Assembly: GCF_001418565.1 (NCBI RefSeq)
Contig: NZ_LIQQ01000310.1
Span: forward strand, 1-51,699
DNA from: Streptomyces graminilatus
GTDB taxonomy: Bacteria; Actinomycetota; Actinomycetes; Streptomycetales; Streptomycetaceae
Direction: 5' to 3'
DNA: 51,699 bases
Translations under genes and position numbers: made by a program
Notes under the pieces: model-generated
What the model saw: only the letters and a program-made list of their open reading frames with translations
The model's database searches: none
What the model was told of the DNA's origin: nothing
Part shown: one piece after another, positions 34,741 through 43,361 of the stretch
How the letters are laid out: each line of letters opens with the position of its first letter
How positions within the stretch are numbered: position 1 is the stretch's first letter

Positions 34741-35125
34741 GGGCGCCTCCTGCCCCTCTTCCAGGATGCCGCGCCCGGCAGCGCCCGCAAGCGGAGTTCG
34801 TCTACGCCCCTCGTACGTCGGCGTCCGCCGCTGCGCAACACCGCCACGCCCTCCCGCGCGTCCCGCGTCGTCATACACAGGTCCTGCGCCGCCGCCTCCG
34901 CCGCGAAAGCGGTGGCGCGGTCGGTGTCCAGGGAAGCGTTGATCAGCTGCTTGGTGAGAGCGAGGGCGCGGGTGGGACCCTGGGCGAGGCGCTCGGCCCA
35001 CTCGCGGATGGTCTTGGCCAGTCCTCCGCCGGGACGACCCGATTGACCAGACCCATCGCCGCCGGGACGGCGTCGCCGAAGAACATCAGCTCCTTCGCCC
35101 GCTGCGGCCCGATACGGCAGTGCTG
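34741..35125 (-). pseudogene. Enoyl-CoA hydratase fragment, frameshifted
   Basis: The minus strand reads GPQRAKELMFFGDAVPAAMG then LVNRVVPAEDW in one frame and, after a shift near 35025, KTIREWAERLAQGPTRALAL, TKQLINASLDTDRATAFAAE and TTRDAREGVAVL in the next. This is the C-terminal half of a crotonase-family enzyme. The N-terminal half with the oxyanion hole is missing and the end is replaced by unrelated codons. The frame closes at 34737, overlapping the propeller gene start. Confidence 0.65.
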
Positions 35126-35634
35126 CCCGCTGGCCTTGACGTTGCTGGGTTCGCAGCAGCCGCCGTAGGGGACGCGACGGTCTGGCCCTCGTAGGCCAGG
35201 GCGTCGCTGTGGCCGTGAGGATTGCCGTGCCGGTCGACGTGAGCACGAGACGATCCGGGCCCGCATACTCAAGGCCCCGGAGACGGAAAAGATGGCCGCC
35301 GCAGCAGATGCTGGGGGCGAGGTCAGCGGGCGCGGGCCACCGGTCACACTGACCGACGAGCAGTCGCGGCAAATCGTCGACGCCGCACGGACAGCGCGCG
35401 ACCGCCTCCTGCTGAGCACTCTCCTCGCGGCTCGACGTCGAACTTGTACCGGGCGAGCTCGCCCAAGGGCGCAGTCCTCCAGTCGGTTCCCCGTCCGGCG
35501 CACCAGTTCAGGGCGAGGGAAGCGGGGCTCTGTCAGCCGATCGGCTACCTCCTGCGGGACGGCGCGGGCTGGGTCCCGGCTTCAAGGGCATCCGTACGGG
35601 CAGTTGACCAGAGCCGTGCCCGAACCGGCGGTCT
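35126..35634. other. Decay region between the hydratase fragment and the dehydratase gene
   Basis: No intact gene. The plus strand from about 35336 to 35430 reads [20 protein letters not shown] followed by RLLLSTLLA, which resembles the start of the catalytic domain of tyrosine recombinases (LTxEQ... RDRxLLxLL) and may be an integrase scrap. The rest shows no recognisable protein in either strand. Confidence 0.35.
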
Positions 35635-36684
35635 TCAGATCGTCGGCTGTACCAGGCTGCTGGGGTCGGTGTTCGCCCCGCAGAGCACCACGGCGACCTT
35701 CTCGCCGTTGCCCGGCCGGTAGTTGTGGCTCGGTGCGGTGGGCCGGGTCGGCAGGTCCCGGTCGGGTACGTGGTGCGGCGGAGCCGTCAGTGCGGCCAGT
35801 GCTGTCGCCGCCCCGTGCTCCACAGCCACCCGGCGGTGGTCCCACAGTGCCTGGCGGGCGCGGACGATCTCGGTGTCCTGGACCAGCACGGAGTGCACGC
35901 CGTCCTGTTGGGCGGCGTGCAGGGCCATCGCTGAGGTGCGGCGGGCGCCGAGGGAGTCGGCGGCGATGGAGTCCACGGTGACGTCGACCAGGTGGCCGGC
36001 CTCGACGGCCGCGTTCAGCGCGCGGCAGTTCTCCGGCTCGACCGCCACGGTGCGAATGCCGTGGTGCCGGGCGGCGGTGGCCACGCCGGCGAACAGGCCG
36101 CCGCCGCCGACGGCGACCACCACGGTGTCCAGGCCAGGGATCTGCCGGCGGATCTCCTCCAGCAGGGTGCCCGCCCCGGCGGCGATCAGCGGGTGGTCGT
36201 AGGCGTGCGAGGCGAGTGCGCCGGTGGCCGCGGCGAAGTCCTCGCACGCGGCGAGGGCCTCGGCGTACTCCGCGCCGACCAGCCGCACATCGGCGCCGAG
36301 CCCGCGGAGCTTGGCGACCTTCACCGCCGGGGCAGTGGTCGGCAGGAACACCGTGGCGGTGACGCCCTGCTGCCGGGCGGCCCACGCGCACGCGAGCCCG
36401 GCGTTGCCGCCCGACGCGATGGTCACTCCGGCGTCGGGGAGGGTGCTGGTGTCGCGGTGGGCCTGGATGAAGTTCTGGGCGCCGCGGGCCTTGAAGCTGC
36501 CGGTGTGCTGCATGTATTCCAGTGCGAGCCATACCTCGCAGTCCTGCGGTTCGCGGTCGTCGAGGGGGTCGCGGTGTGCGGTGCGGATCGCGCCGGGGTC
36601 GACGGGGGCGAGGGTGACGGGGCGGACGCTTCCGGCGATCCGGTCGGTGGCGGCCTTGATGTCGCCGTACGTGAGCTGGTGCAC
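35635..36684 (-). CDS. PLP-dependent threonine/serine dehydratase
   Basis: A 349-residue protein from GTG 36684 with AGGAG 7 bases upstream. The PLP Lys lies in YMQHTGSFKARGAQNF, the phosphate loop is VVAVGGGGLFAG, and SGGNAGLACAWAARQQGVTA replaces the more common SSGNHAQG. Fold-type II enzyme, near the length of catabolic threonine or hydroxy-amino-acid dehydratases; no ACT regulatory domain. Only 24 bases separate it from an upstream 2OG-oxygenase fragment, so it was probably the second gene of a two-gene operon acting on a hydroxylated amino acid. Real substrate unknown. Confidence 0.85.
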   Translation of the reverse strand: MHQLTYGDIKAATDRIAGSVRPVTLAPVDPGAIRTAHRDPLDDREPQDCEVWLALEYMQHTGSFKARGAQNFIQAHRDTSTLPDAGVTIASGGNAGLACAWAARQQGVTATVFLPTTAPAVKVAKLRGLGADVRLVGAEYAEALAACEDFAAATGALASHAYDHPLIAAGAGTLLEEIRRQIPGLDTVVVAVGGGGLFAGVATAARHHGIRTVAVEPENCRALNAAVEAGHLVDVTVDSIAADSLGARRTSAMALHAAQQDGVHSVLVQDTEIVRARQALWDHRRVAVEHGAATALAALTAPPHHVPDRDLPTRPTAPSHNYRPGNGEKVAVVLCGANTDPSSLVQPTI

Positions 36685-36708
36685 GTTGTTGCTCCTGCTG
36701 AGAGATGG

Positions 36709-36975
36709 TCAGGACCAGGCGATGAGCTGGCCGGTGGTGGTGAGTGCCAGGAAGAGGGCGAAGGCGATCCGCCGCTGCCCGGGGCAGGGTTCGACCGCGT
36801 GGAAGTTGGCCGGGGTGAACAGCAGGCCGTCGCCGAGCTCCGGTCGCAGGCTGACCCGCTGGCGGTGCTCGACGGTCCGGGGCCGGTAGCCGTACGCCTG
36901 GCGGTGCTGCTCGTCGGCCGGCTCCCAGCGGTGGCGCCACAAGGTGGTCGCCCCGCAACGCGGGCAGTGCCTCTC
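36709..36975 (-). pseudogene. C-terminal fragment of a 2-oxoglutarate/Fe(II) oxygenase joined to a zinc-finger tail
   Basis: The frame LWRHRWEPADEQHRQAYGYR continues to GDGLLFTPANFHAVEPCPGQ and RRIAFALFLAL, ending TTTGQLIAWS. The FHAVEP...RR pattern is the distal His and 2OG-binding Arg of a 2OG-Fe(II) dioxygenase. The HxD part is missing. Directly upstream in the same frame is KRWLERHCPRCGA, a zinc-ribbon-like tail typical of the CoiA-like protein whose gene lies upstream. The joint marks a deletion between two genes. Confidence 0.55.
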
Positions 36976-36999
36976 CAGCCACCTCTTCCGGGTAACTTG

Positions 37000-37919
37000 C
37001 CGATGGAGCTGCGGAAGCTGCTTCCCTCGTCCGGGCTGGAGCGGGCCTGCGGTGTGACGTACCTGCTCCTGGCCGCCGCGATGACGGTGAGGCAGCCGTC
37101 AGCCGCGTCGATCACGCGGCTCTCCTCCTCGGAACAGGCGTCTTTGGCTGCCGTCTTGGCATGCCGCAACAGCTTCTTGACCTTCCCGGCCCGCTTCTCA
37201 GCCACCGCCTGTTCCAGGCTGGCGAACAGCCCCCTGCGGGCCCTGACTTCCTTCTCGAGCCAGAGGAGGCCGGAGCGCAGGGCGGCATCCAGTTGCTCCT
37301 GCAGCCGCGGGCTCACGCCGGCGAGTTCCGGCATCTCGCGGCACACCGAATCAGCCAGGGCGATGGACTCGGTCCGGCGGGCGTAGAGCAGCTTGCGCAG
37401 CAGTTCCCGCGCCTGGGTGTCCTGTGCCGTGTCCGTGTTCTGCCCCGGCGTCCACTTCGTGGGCGCCGCCGCGCTGCGGGCCTGGATGATCCGCTGGATC
37501 GCCGGCGTCGACAGCCCACGCTCCGTCACCTCGCATTCCTCCAGGGCGAACCACTCGGTGGGCCGTGCGAAGGCCTCGGTACCGATCCGCACCCGCCTGC
37601 TCGTGCCTTCGCTGTCCAGGCGGATCCGGTGCACGTACCAACGCCGGATCAGCGTGTCCCGGTCGACCGGGACGCCCAGGCCGAGTACCGGCTCCAGGCC
37701 GTCGTCCCACACCGGCGCCACCGCCTGGTCCAGGTGCACCCGCAGCGCGCCGCGCGGCCAGCGGATGTCGACGACGGAGCCGAGCGGCGCCCCGGCCGAG
37801 CCGGTGTACTCGAAGCTCGCCTGCTCGCCGTGGCCGGCGAGCCAGGCCGCGGCCGCCGACCGCGCCAGCTTGTGACGTAACTTCGGAATTCCTGAAGAGT
37901 CCTCGTTTCGTCCGACCAT
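37000..37919 (-). pseudogene. CoiA/competence-like Streptomyces protein, truncated
   Basis: Starts MVGRNEDSSGIPKLRHKLAR with a CoiA-like N-terminal part (SFEYTGSAGAPLGSVVDIRW, HLDQAVAPVW, then IRRWYVHRIRLDSEGTSRRV and WFALEECEVTERGLSTPA). A long charged coiled-coil region follows (LRSGLLWLEKEVRARRGLF to KVKKLLRHAKTAAKDAC). The frame loses resemblance after about AARSRYVTPQ near 37060 and runs into the oxygenase gene antisense frame. Related proteins are much longer, so this one lacks its middle and end. Function of the family is not established; single-strand DNA or nuclease roles have been suggested for CoiA. Confidence 0.55.
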
Positions 37920-38000
37920 TTTGCGGGCTGGTCGAAGTCGAGGAGGCTCATGCTGACGGTGCTGGTGGTGGTGAAGGACCTCAGCAGGGTTCTGGAGAAC

Positions 38001-38730
38001 TCACAGGATGTCGCACTGGGCGGCGAAACTGGTCCGCCAGGTCGGCCACTCGGGCTGCCAACCCCGGCTTCGGGCAAGCGCGTTGAGAGCGCCGCGCTCC
38101 CACTCCTGCCGGCCCGCCACCGCGCTGGGTGCGGGCACGCCGAGGGCTTTGGCCAGGGCCGGAAGCCACTCGTGGACGAAGAAGCTCACCGCGTCGTTCA
38201 CCATGGTGCTCCCCAGGAAGCGCGCCGACGGGTCGCCCGCCAGGGCCGCTGCGAAGGCGCCGCCCGGTGCGTACCAGGTGCGTACCAGGTGCCGAGCCCG
38301 TACAGCAGGCCGTAGCGCAGCCAGACCGCTGTCTCCAACTCGGTTGCCGTCTCCTCCAAGGCCCTGACGGCGGCCACCATCCGGGCTCGGGGTTGAGCGG
38401 CCGTGCTGTCGAGCGATACGACCTCCTCGGCCGGGCCTTCGCCCGGCGCGTATGCCCAGGAAATCGACTGTGCGACGATCCGGCCGATCCCAGCCGCTTT
38501 CGCGGCCTCCACCAGGTTCCGGGTGCCCTCGCGGCGTATTCGGCCGTTGGCGGCCCCGTCCGCGCCGGAGAGGTCGGTGAGCTGGTGGATCACGTCGCTC
38601 CGAGGCTTCTGATCCGTTCGATCCCGGCCAGGGTCCGTGAAGTCCCGGTGACCTCGTGCCCAGGCGCAACCAGCATCGGGACGAGCGGACTGCCGACAGC
38701 GCCGGTGGCGCCGGCGACGAAGGTACGCAA
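38001..38730 (-). pseudogene. NAD-dependent epimerase/dehydratase, broken by a deletion and an 11-base duplication
   Basis: Three parts in order on the minus strand: RTFVAGATGAVGSPLVPMLV with the NAD-binding GATGAVGS (38730-38595), running into a stop; VIHQLTDLSGADGAANGRIR to WLRYGLLYGLGTWYAPG (38593 to about 38280); and GGAFAAALAGDPSARFLGST to a stop at 38001 in a third frame. The first break lacks roughly a strand and helix, so it is a deletion. The second is explained exactly by an 11-base tandem duplication at 38266-38287. The active-site YxxxK region cannot be reconstructed. Confidence 0.8.
38266..38287. repeat. 11-base tandem duplication causing a frameshift
   Basis: GGTGCGTACCA occurs twice back to back (38266-38276 and 38277-38287) inside the epimerase gene. 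Removing one copy restores a continuous frame YGLGTWYAPGGAFAAALAG. Confidence 0.92.
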
Positions 38731-38823
38731 TCGTGGACGGCGGCCTCCGGCGACAAGATCTCGGAAAACCCGTCCTGTCCGTTCATTCGGTGGATTCGCG
38801 GACGGAGTGGGGAGTGAGCGTTT

Positions 38824-39315
38824 TCAGGTCACCTCGATGCCCGGACATCGCTGTTCCCAGCGGGCGATCAGGGGTTGCAGCCTTCCGGTGTCGATCAGGT
38901 CGTAGCGTCCGTGGTAGCCAAGCAGTTGGTCAGTGGCCAAGAGCAGTTTCGCGTGGCCGAAGCTGCCACAGGACGACAACCGCCAGGTCATCCGGATCTG
39001 CCGGACTGCGGCCGGGTCGAGGTGGACGACGCGTCCGTTGACCAGGCCGAGGTGAAGTTCGTCGTCAGCGTGGACGTCGAGGAGGCGGCGCCGGTCCCAG
39101 ATCCAGAGTGCGATGCCAGCCGGGACCGCCACGGCAACGCCGACGACAAGAATCCATCCCATGTCGATCAGACCACGATCCGGGTCGGCCGACGCCTTGG
39201 TCATCGGCCATCCGCAAACCCCGACCAGCACGACCCCGAACAGGGTGAGCCACCGGCGCAGCGAATAGCGCCTGCGGTCTCTGGCGGTCCACAGCGCATC
39301 CCGCTCGGGGTCCAT
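38824..39315 (-). CDS. Membrane protein of unknown function
   Basis: A 163-residue protein if started at ATG 39315 (an upstream GTG at 39456 would add 47 residues of unlikely composition). Two hydrophobic segments (WLTLFGVVLVGVCGWPM and GWILVVGVAVAVPAGIALWI) are followed by a soluble domain (LHLGLVNGRVVHLDPAAVRQ, then TDQLLGYHGRYDLID). Similar two-TM proteins with a PH-like tail occur in actinobacteria, but I do not recognise a family firmly. No strong ribosome site is visible. Confidence 0.5.
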   Translation of the reverse strand: MDPERDALWTARDRRRYSLRRWLTLFGVVLVGVCGWPMTKASADPDRGLIDMGWILVVGVAVAVPAGIALWIWDRRRLLDVHADDELHLGLVNGRVVHLDPAAVRQIRMTWRLSSCGSFGHAKLLLATDQLLGYHGRYDLIDTGRLQPLIARWEQRCPGIEVT

Positions 39316-39489
39316 CGGACCATCGTCGCCGACAGGTTCCCGGAACGCCAGGTGCCTGCATCTGTCTGGCTGTACGACGACTGCGGCATCGGTGAGGAGG
39401 GCGATCCTGCCCACGGTCTCGAACCACTCGACGACGACAGCACCCCAGGCATGCAAGGAGCCACATCAGGGATCGAGCGTCGCTCGGCC

Positions 39490-39701
39490 TCGGCACGGGG
39501 CAGGCCGCCGACCTCGCGGTGCCGCCCGACCGGGACGAACTGATCGCCTACGGGCCGCTGCTGTCCGACAACGGCGCCACCTGGCTGGGGACGGCGGCGT
39601 TGGTCCGGGGGCCGGACCCGGACACGGCACGCGCCATCCTGACCCCGGACCGGTACGCCGACATTGAGGTGCACAACTGGCAGTTCGGCGGGCGGTCGTG
39701 A
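39490..39701 (+). pseudogene. C-terminal fragment of a YCII-like protein
   Basis: Frame VPPDRDELIAYGPLLSDNGA then TWLGTAALVRGPDPDTARAI and ILTPDRYADIEVHNWQFGGR. This matches the second half of YCII-domain proteins (GPLLxDDGxTxxGxAxLV, then a helix and the final strand HxWxxGG). The conserved N-terminal His-Asp half is missing and there is no ribosome site. A short frame with ATG 39701 follows. Confidence 0.45.
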
Positions 39702-39893
39702 TGACCGAGGACACCCAGGCCAACGTCACCGCCGAGGCCCTTCGGATCGCTCACCATCCTTGTGTTTCACGCGGCCTCCTATCTCTGACCCACGGTGCAA
39801 AGTAGCGGCGGGGCTTCTGGCTACAGGCTTGGTGCCTTCAACCCAAGGGGCTTCTGACCTGGGAGACGGCGCAGGCCTTCGCTGCTCTGCTGG

Positions 39894-40284
39894 TCACCCG
39901 TACCTTCGGATCGAAGGGCCCGCACTCTGAAGTGCGGGCCCGTGCTGTGCCTGGGGCTGGAGGGGACGGACCCAGGTGTGGCCGTCGGTGCGTTCGGCGT
40001 TGTGTGCGGCGGGCTTGCCCTGGCGTACGTCGTCGATGAGGTCGAGCACCAGTGTGTCCATATCGGTCCTGACCTGGTCCCAGATGGCTGTTGCCTGATC
40101 GGCGTGCATGCCGGCGGGGCAGGTGACCTCTCCTGTGTCCGGGTCCCACCGAATGCCGTGAGCCACGAGCCGTGTACGGGCCTGGTCGCTGCGCTCGGAC
40201 TCGATCATGGGCCAGTCGAACGTCTCGGGCGGGCCGAGGGCGCCGGTGTCGCCGTCGCTGCTCTGGTTGAAGACCCACGTCGCT
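39894..40284 (-). CDS. Hypothetical protein, possibly truncated
   Basis: A continuous minus-strand frame from about 40284 (ATWVFNQSSDGDTGALGPPE) through ETFDWPMIESERSDQARTRL and GIRWDPDTGEVTCPAGMHAD to RTDMDTLVLDLIDDVRQGKP. Composition and codon use look real. ATG 40208 is the only good start inside it. The last codons run into a perfect hairpin at 39916-39941, so the natural C-terminus is probably lost. Family not recognised. Confidence 0.35.
39916..39941. terminator. Hairpin terminator
   Basis: GGGCCCGCACT and AGTGCGGGCCC form a perfect 11-base stem with a 4-base loop CTGA, between the YCII fragment and the hypothetical minus-strand frame. Confidence 0.7.
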
Positions 40285-40719
40285 CAGAAGATGCGGCTGG
40301 GACCCGTGTCGTACCCAGGTTCTAAGCTGCGACCGTGACGTCTGAGGTTTCATTCCGGGCCGCTCAGGCCGAGGCAGACGCCTGCGTCCAGCGGGTCACC
40401 GCGCAGTACCGCAAGGGTTACCCGGACTCGCGACTGGCACGGCAGGGCCCTGACACCCTGACCCGGACGCCGCGCTGCAGCGTGCCCGCTGGTCGGAGGA
40501 GGAGAGCACTGGGCTCGATCGTCTCCGAAACTGCCGCCCGCGAGGCGGCGCTCGCGCTGCGTCGCGGGCGGAGCGCGGCCAGAGCCGCCGACGCCGACCA
40601 GAGCTGACCTGGGCGGTGCTCGGTGCCCGGAGGCGGTCCGTCGGGGGTCGGGCTTGAGAAGTCAGACGGACAGAGTGTTCTGCCCGTCCTGCGTTGATTC
40701 GATACGAAAGGGATAGTAC
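40285..40719. other. Gap with a weak plus-strand frame
   Basis: A GTG-started frame at 40335 (VTSEVSFRAAQAEADACVQR, then VTAQYRKGYPDSRLARQGPD) looks coding for about 45 codons and then turns into Arg-rich nonsense, so it may be the start of a broken gene. There is no ribosome site. Nothing else is supported. Confidence 0.3.
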
Positions 40720-42510
40720 GTGGACGAGATACCGATCGGTATGCCCGAGGAGGGTCCCGCCGCGGCCCAGGCAGCGGCAGGCCTCCGCCGGGGGCCGGCG
40801 CAGAGGAACCCCGATGCCCACCTGTCTGACCTCGCCGGTGCCCTGCGCAACCTCTCCGAACGGTTGGAGGAGGAAGGCCGGTGGCCGGAGGCCCTGGCCG
40901 CGGCCCAGGTGTCAGTGGGCCTGTACCGGGGGCTGGCGCGGGCGAACCCCGATGCCCACCTGTCTGACCTCGCCGGTGCCCTGCACCACCTCTCCGAACG
41001 GTTGGACGAGGTGGATCGGCACTGGGAGGCTCTGGTTGCGGCCCAGGAAGCGGTCGGCCTGTACCGGGGTCTGGCTCAGGCCGATCCGGATGCCCACCTG
41101 TCCGGCCTCGCCCGTGCCCTGAACAACCTCTCCCTTGAGCACTGGTGGGTGGATCAGCACGAGGAGGCTCTGGTTGCGGCCCAGGAAGCGGTCGGCCTGT
41201 ACCGGGGTCTGGCTCAGACCGATCCGGATGCCCACCTGTCCGGCCTCGCCCGTGCACTGCGCCGCCTCTCCACACAGTTGAAGGAGCTGAAGCGGCGGGA
41301 GGAGGCTCTGGTCGCGGTCCAGGAAGCGGTCGGCCTGTACCGGGGTCTGGCTCAGGCCGATCCGGATGCCCACCTGTCCGGCCTCGCCTATGCCCTGCGC
41401 GACCTCTCCCGACGGTTGGACGAGCTGAAGCGGCGGGAGGAGGCTCTGGTCGCGGGCCAGGAAGTGGTCGGCCTGTACCGGGGTCTGGCTCAGGCGAACC
41501 CAGCCTACAAATTTGAACTCGCCTCCTCCTTGAAAAGCCTCGCCGAGCAGTTGAGTTCGGTGGGCCGGGAGGAGGAGGCTCGGGCCGCGGACCAGGAAGC
41601 GCGAGACCTCCGCCGGGCGCCGACGGAGCCGGCCCCGGATGACCGCCTGCCCGGCCTCGCCGACCCTCTGATCAACCCCTCCGTCGCGCCCGGGGCGGTC
41701 GAACAGCGGGAAGAGGCTCCGGCCGCGGACCAGGACAGCCCCAACTGCTACCGGGTGCTGACGCAGGAGACCCCGGACGCCCACCTGCCCGACCTCGCGA
41801 GCGCCCTCTACAACCTCTCGGACCAGTTGGCGCAGCTGGAGTGGGTCGCGACCTGGGCAGAGGCTTTGGCCGCACTCCACGAGGCCGTGCACATCCGTCG
41901 GGGGCTGGCGCAGGCGAACCCCGACGCCCACCTGCCCGAGCTCGCCCTGTCCGTGAACCACCTGTCCGAACGGTTGGACCAGAATGACGAGCGGTACGAG
42001 GCCCTGACCGCAGCCCAGGAAGCAGTCGCCCTCTACCGGGAGCTGGCGCGGACGAACCCCGACGCCCATCTGCCTGGCCTCGCCGGTGCCCTGCACAACC
42101 TCTTCCACCGTTTTGAAGAGATGGCGTGGCAGGAGGCGTGGCAGGTGGCGTGGCCGGAGGATGCGTTCCTCCCCAAGTCCGTCGTTCCCGCCGAGTCCCC
42201 GGAGGCTTTGGCGGCACTCCACGAGGCCGTGCGCATCCGTCGGGGGCTGGCGCAGGCGAACCCCGACGCCCATCTGCCCGACCTCGCCGAGGCCCTGCAC
42301 AACCTCCCCCTCAGTGTCTGGGAGGGCCGGTGGGAAGAGGCCCTGACCACGGCGCAGGAAACTGTGGGCCTCTACCGGGGGCTGGCGCAGGCGAACCCCG
42401 ATCACCTACCCAGCCTCGCCCGGTCCTTGAACTACCTCTCCGAATGGCTGGAGAAGATGGGCCGGTTGGAAGAGAGCATCGCCGCGGCCCAGGAAGCAGC
42501 CGACCTCTAG
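40720..42510 (+). CDS. Tetratricopeptide-repeat protein with about ten long repeats
   Basis: A 596-residue protein from GTG 40720, with AAAGGGA 7 bases upstream. It consists almost only of repeats of about 50 residues of the form NPDAHLSDLAGALRNLSERL plus EALAAAQEAVGLYRGLAQA, i.e. extended TPR helical pairs. In the middle (about residues 290-350) two repeats have decayed. In other Streptomyces this repeat type forms the C-terminal half of NB-ARC/AAA or peptidase-linked sensor proteins; here no such domain is present. No signal peptide. It probably acts as a scaffold or is the surviving half of a larger protein. Confidence 0.82.
   Translation: MDEIPIGMPEEGPAAAQAAAGLRRGPAQRNPDAHLSDLAGALRNLSERLEEEGRWPEALAAAQVSVGLYRGLARANPDAHLSDLAGALHHLSERLDEVDRHWEALVAAQEAVGLYRGLAQADPDAHLSGLARALNNLSLEHWWVDQHEEALVAAQEAVGLYRGLAQTDPDAHLSGLARALRRLSTQLKELKRREEALVAVQEAVGLYRGLAQADPDAHLSGLAYALRDLSRRLDELKRREEALVAGQEVVGLYRGLAQANPAYKFELASSLKSLAEQLSSVGREEEARAADQEARDLRRAPTEPAPDDRLPGLADPLINPSVAPGAVEQREEAPAADQDSPNCYRVLTQETPDAHLPDLASALYNLSDQLAQLEWVATWAEALAALHEAVHIRRGLAQANPDAHLPELALSVNHLSERLDQNDERYEALTAAQEAVALYRELARTNPDAHLPGLAGALHNLFHRFEEMAWQEAWQVAWPEDAFLPKSVVPAESPEALAALHEAVRIRRGLAQANPDAHLPDLAEALHNLPLSVWEGRWEEALTTAQETVGLYRGLAQANPDHLPSLARSLNYLSEWLEKMGRLEESIAAAQEAADL
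41030..41500 (+). repeat. Tandem ~150-base DNA repeats in the TPR gene
   Basis: Segments such as GAGGCTCTGGTTGCGGCCCA followed by GGAAGCGGTCGGCCTGTACC recur nearly unchanged at about 150-base spacing four times (about 41020, 41165, 41305, 41440). Identity at silent positions shows recent expansion. Confidence 0.75.
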
Positions 42511-42864
42511 CGGGACTTGCAGAGGTCAGCGTCGTGGCTGACAGGCCGGCCGCCCCGGGAGCCCCTCGGCTCAAGGCCAGCGCGTTCAAGTGACCATGGG
42601 GACTGCGTGATCGGACGAGTCATCCGATCGCCTGCGCGGCCGGCACGGAACATCGCCGCGGATGACGATGCTCCCCGACGATCCGAGAGGCGGTCTCAGC
42701 CAGTCCGGCCGGGGCCGCCCTCGGCATGACGTTGCCGATCGGTCAGCCATCCGCCACCGGTTCCCTCCTGAGCCGTGCGCTGCCCGGACACGGTAGGTGC
42801 TGAGCCGAGGTCGACACGGGAGTTCATGTCCAGTTCGAATCGCCCGCAGGGAGATCCTGGGCCG
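42511..42864. other. Gap without a supported gene
   Basis: No frame in this stretch has a ribosome site or recognisable family features; open frames here are short and Arg/Pro-rich as expected of non-coding high-GC DNA. Confidence 0.5.
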
Positions 42865-43134
42865 CTACCTGTTCAACACCCGGGCCAGCGTGGCCAGTTC
42901 CATTGCCGGCAGCGTTGGGCTGCGCAACGGTGCCGGGGTTGTCCCGATGCCAACCCGCAGCCGCTCCGTCGCGCCCAGCGCCACGGCGGCCGCCGACACG
43001 CCGCCGTTCCAGCCGAGGTCCTCGACCACCCGCAGGTCGTCGACGCCGAGTGCCTCGGCCTGCCGCGCGAACGCGGGCAGCCCTTCCGGGGCGCAGTCGC
43101 GGTCGTACATCACACTGATCCGTAGGTTCGTCAT
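42865..43134 (-). pseudogene. N-terminal fragment of an LLM-class flavin-dependent oxidoreductase
   Basis: Starts MTNLRISVMYDRDCAPEGLP and continues AFARQAEALGVDDLRVVEDL, WNGGVSAAAVALGATERLRV and GIGTTPAPLRSPTLPAMELA, then stops after 89 residues. This is the first third of an F420- or FMN-dependent luciferase-like oxidoreductase, which normally has about 300 residues. The rest of the barrel is absent. Confidence 0.65.
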
Positions 43135-43361
43135 GGCCTCGAACCTGTGTGAGCCCGGCTGTCCCGGCGCGGGGTGGCCACGGGCCGTGTCATCGATGAG
43201 ACGAGGGAGGCCATTCAAGCCGATCTGCGGCTGCATGCCGCCATGAATGTGAAGGATTCGTGACGGATTCGTGTGTGTGTCGGATGCTGATTCGGGCTCC
43301 GGCCCGGGCCCCGCACCACCGACCGGCACACTCATTCGTCGCGCCTGCCAGAAGGAGCACC

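Noticed and set aside
35444..35722. Plus-strand frame between the recombinase scrap and the dehydratase
   Set aside because: No recognisable features and it overlaps the dehydratase 3' end antisense.
40335..40607. Possible small gene starting VTSEVSFRAAQ
   Set aside because: No ribosome site and the second half is Arg-rich nonsense; kept only as a note in the gap description.
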